Source: Acidimicrobiales bacterium
GTDB taxonomy: Bacteria > Actinomycetota > Acidimicrobiia > Acidimicrobiales > JABEUL01
Direction: 5' to 3'
Length of the DNA stretch: 5,415 nt
Assembly (NCBI GenBank): GCA_013044465.1
Contig: JABEUL010000266.1
Span: 1-5,415, forward strand
Shown here piece after piece: positions 5,384 to 5,415 of the stretch (within the stretch, counting starts at the first letter, position 1; every line of letters starts with the position of its first letter). A model generated the notes under the pieces. It was not told where the DNA came from. It did not search any database and saw only the letters and a program-made list of their open reading frames with translations. The position numbers and the translations under genes were made by a program.

Positions 5384-5415
5384 ATGACAATTAGTAAAAG
5401 GAAATTCACTCTTGA
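5384..5415 (+). CDS. Start of a divergent gene, truncated by the window edge
   Basis: Ten full codons, MTISKRKFTL, remain open to the last base, with a fair ribosome binding site upstream. The basic residues Lys5-Arg6-Lys7 followed by a hydrophobic turn could be the N-region of a signal peptide or simply a basic N-terminus. Too little remains to assign a family. If real, it is transcribed away from the membrane-protein/triad cluster and could share the regulatory spacer. Confidence 0.4.
   Translation, partial: MTISKRKFTL

Overview
The window reads as one stretch of a bacterial chromosome with a low-to-mid GC content (judged by eye). Nearly all coding sequence is on the minus strand, transcribed from the right end towards the left. 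Several features are typical of Actinobacteria: the type of extracytoplasmic domain in the membrane protein, a TerY/PP2C/kinase set, an Rv1747-like FHA domain, and a possible leaderless start. The AT-leaning composition would suit one of the low-GC actinobacterial lineages. That taxonomic placement is inference only.

Layout in order of transcription (right to left): (1) positions 5384-5415 hold what looks like the first codons of a divergent plus-strand gene cut by the window edge. (2) A 288-nt AT-rich spacer holds candidate promoter elements for the minus strand and a 17-bp near-palindrome. (3) 5095-3836 encodes a 419-residue single-pass membrane protein: a cytoplasmic helical N-terminal domain, a Pro/Gln-rich linker, one transmembrane helix, and a Ser/Thr-rich stalk leading to an outer domain with four cysteines. 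(4) A 207-nt spacer follows, with an extended -10 element just before the next start. (5) Three tightly packed genes follow: a TerY-like VWA protein (3628-2915), a PP2C-type phosphatase (2952-2020) and a Ser/Thr protein kinase with a C-terminal zinc ribbon (2019-679). The first two open frames overlap by 38 nt, and the phosphatase stop codon directly abuts the kinase GTG start. (6) After 75 nt an FHA-domain protein starts at 603. It continues past the left edge and runs into a 10-residue Gly-Tyr-Pro-Pro-Gly-Phe-Val-Pro-Gln-Gln repeat encoded by a 30/60-bp tandem DNA repeat.

The VWA-PP2C-kinase trio matches the gene set known from comparative genomics as the TerY-P triad, a phosphorylation module linked to the Ter stress systems. 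No TerD, TerC or other Ter gene lies inside the window. A plausible but unproven circuit is: the membrane protein senses something outside the cell, the VWA protein scaffolds, the kinase and PP2C add and remove phosphate on Ser/Thr, and the FHA protein (possibly an FHA-ABC transporter fusion) reads the phosphothreonine mark. The combination of a membrane sensor, the TerY-P triad and a repeat-bearing FHA protein is the most interesting feature here.
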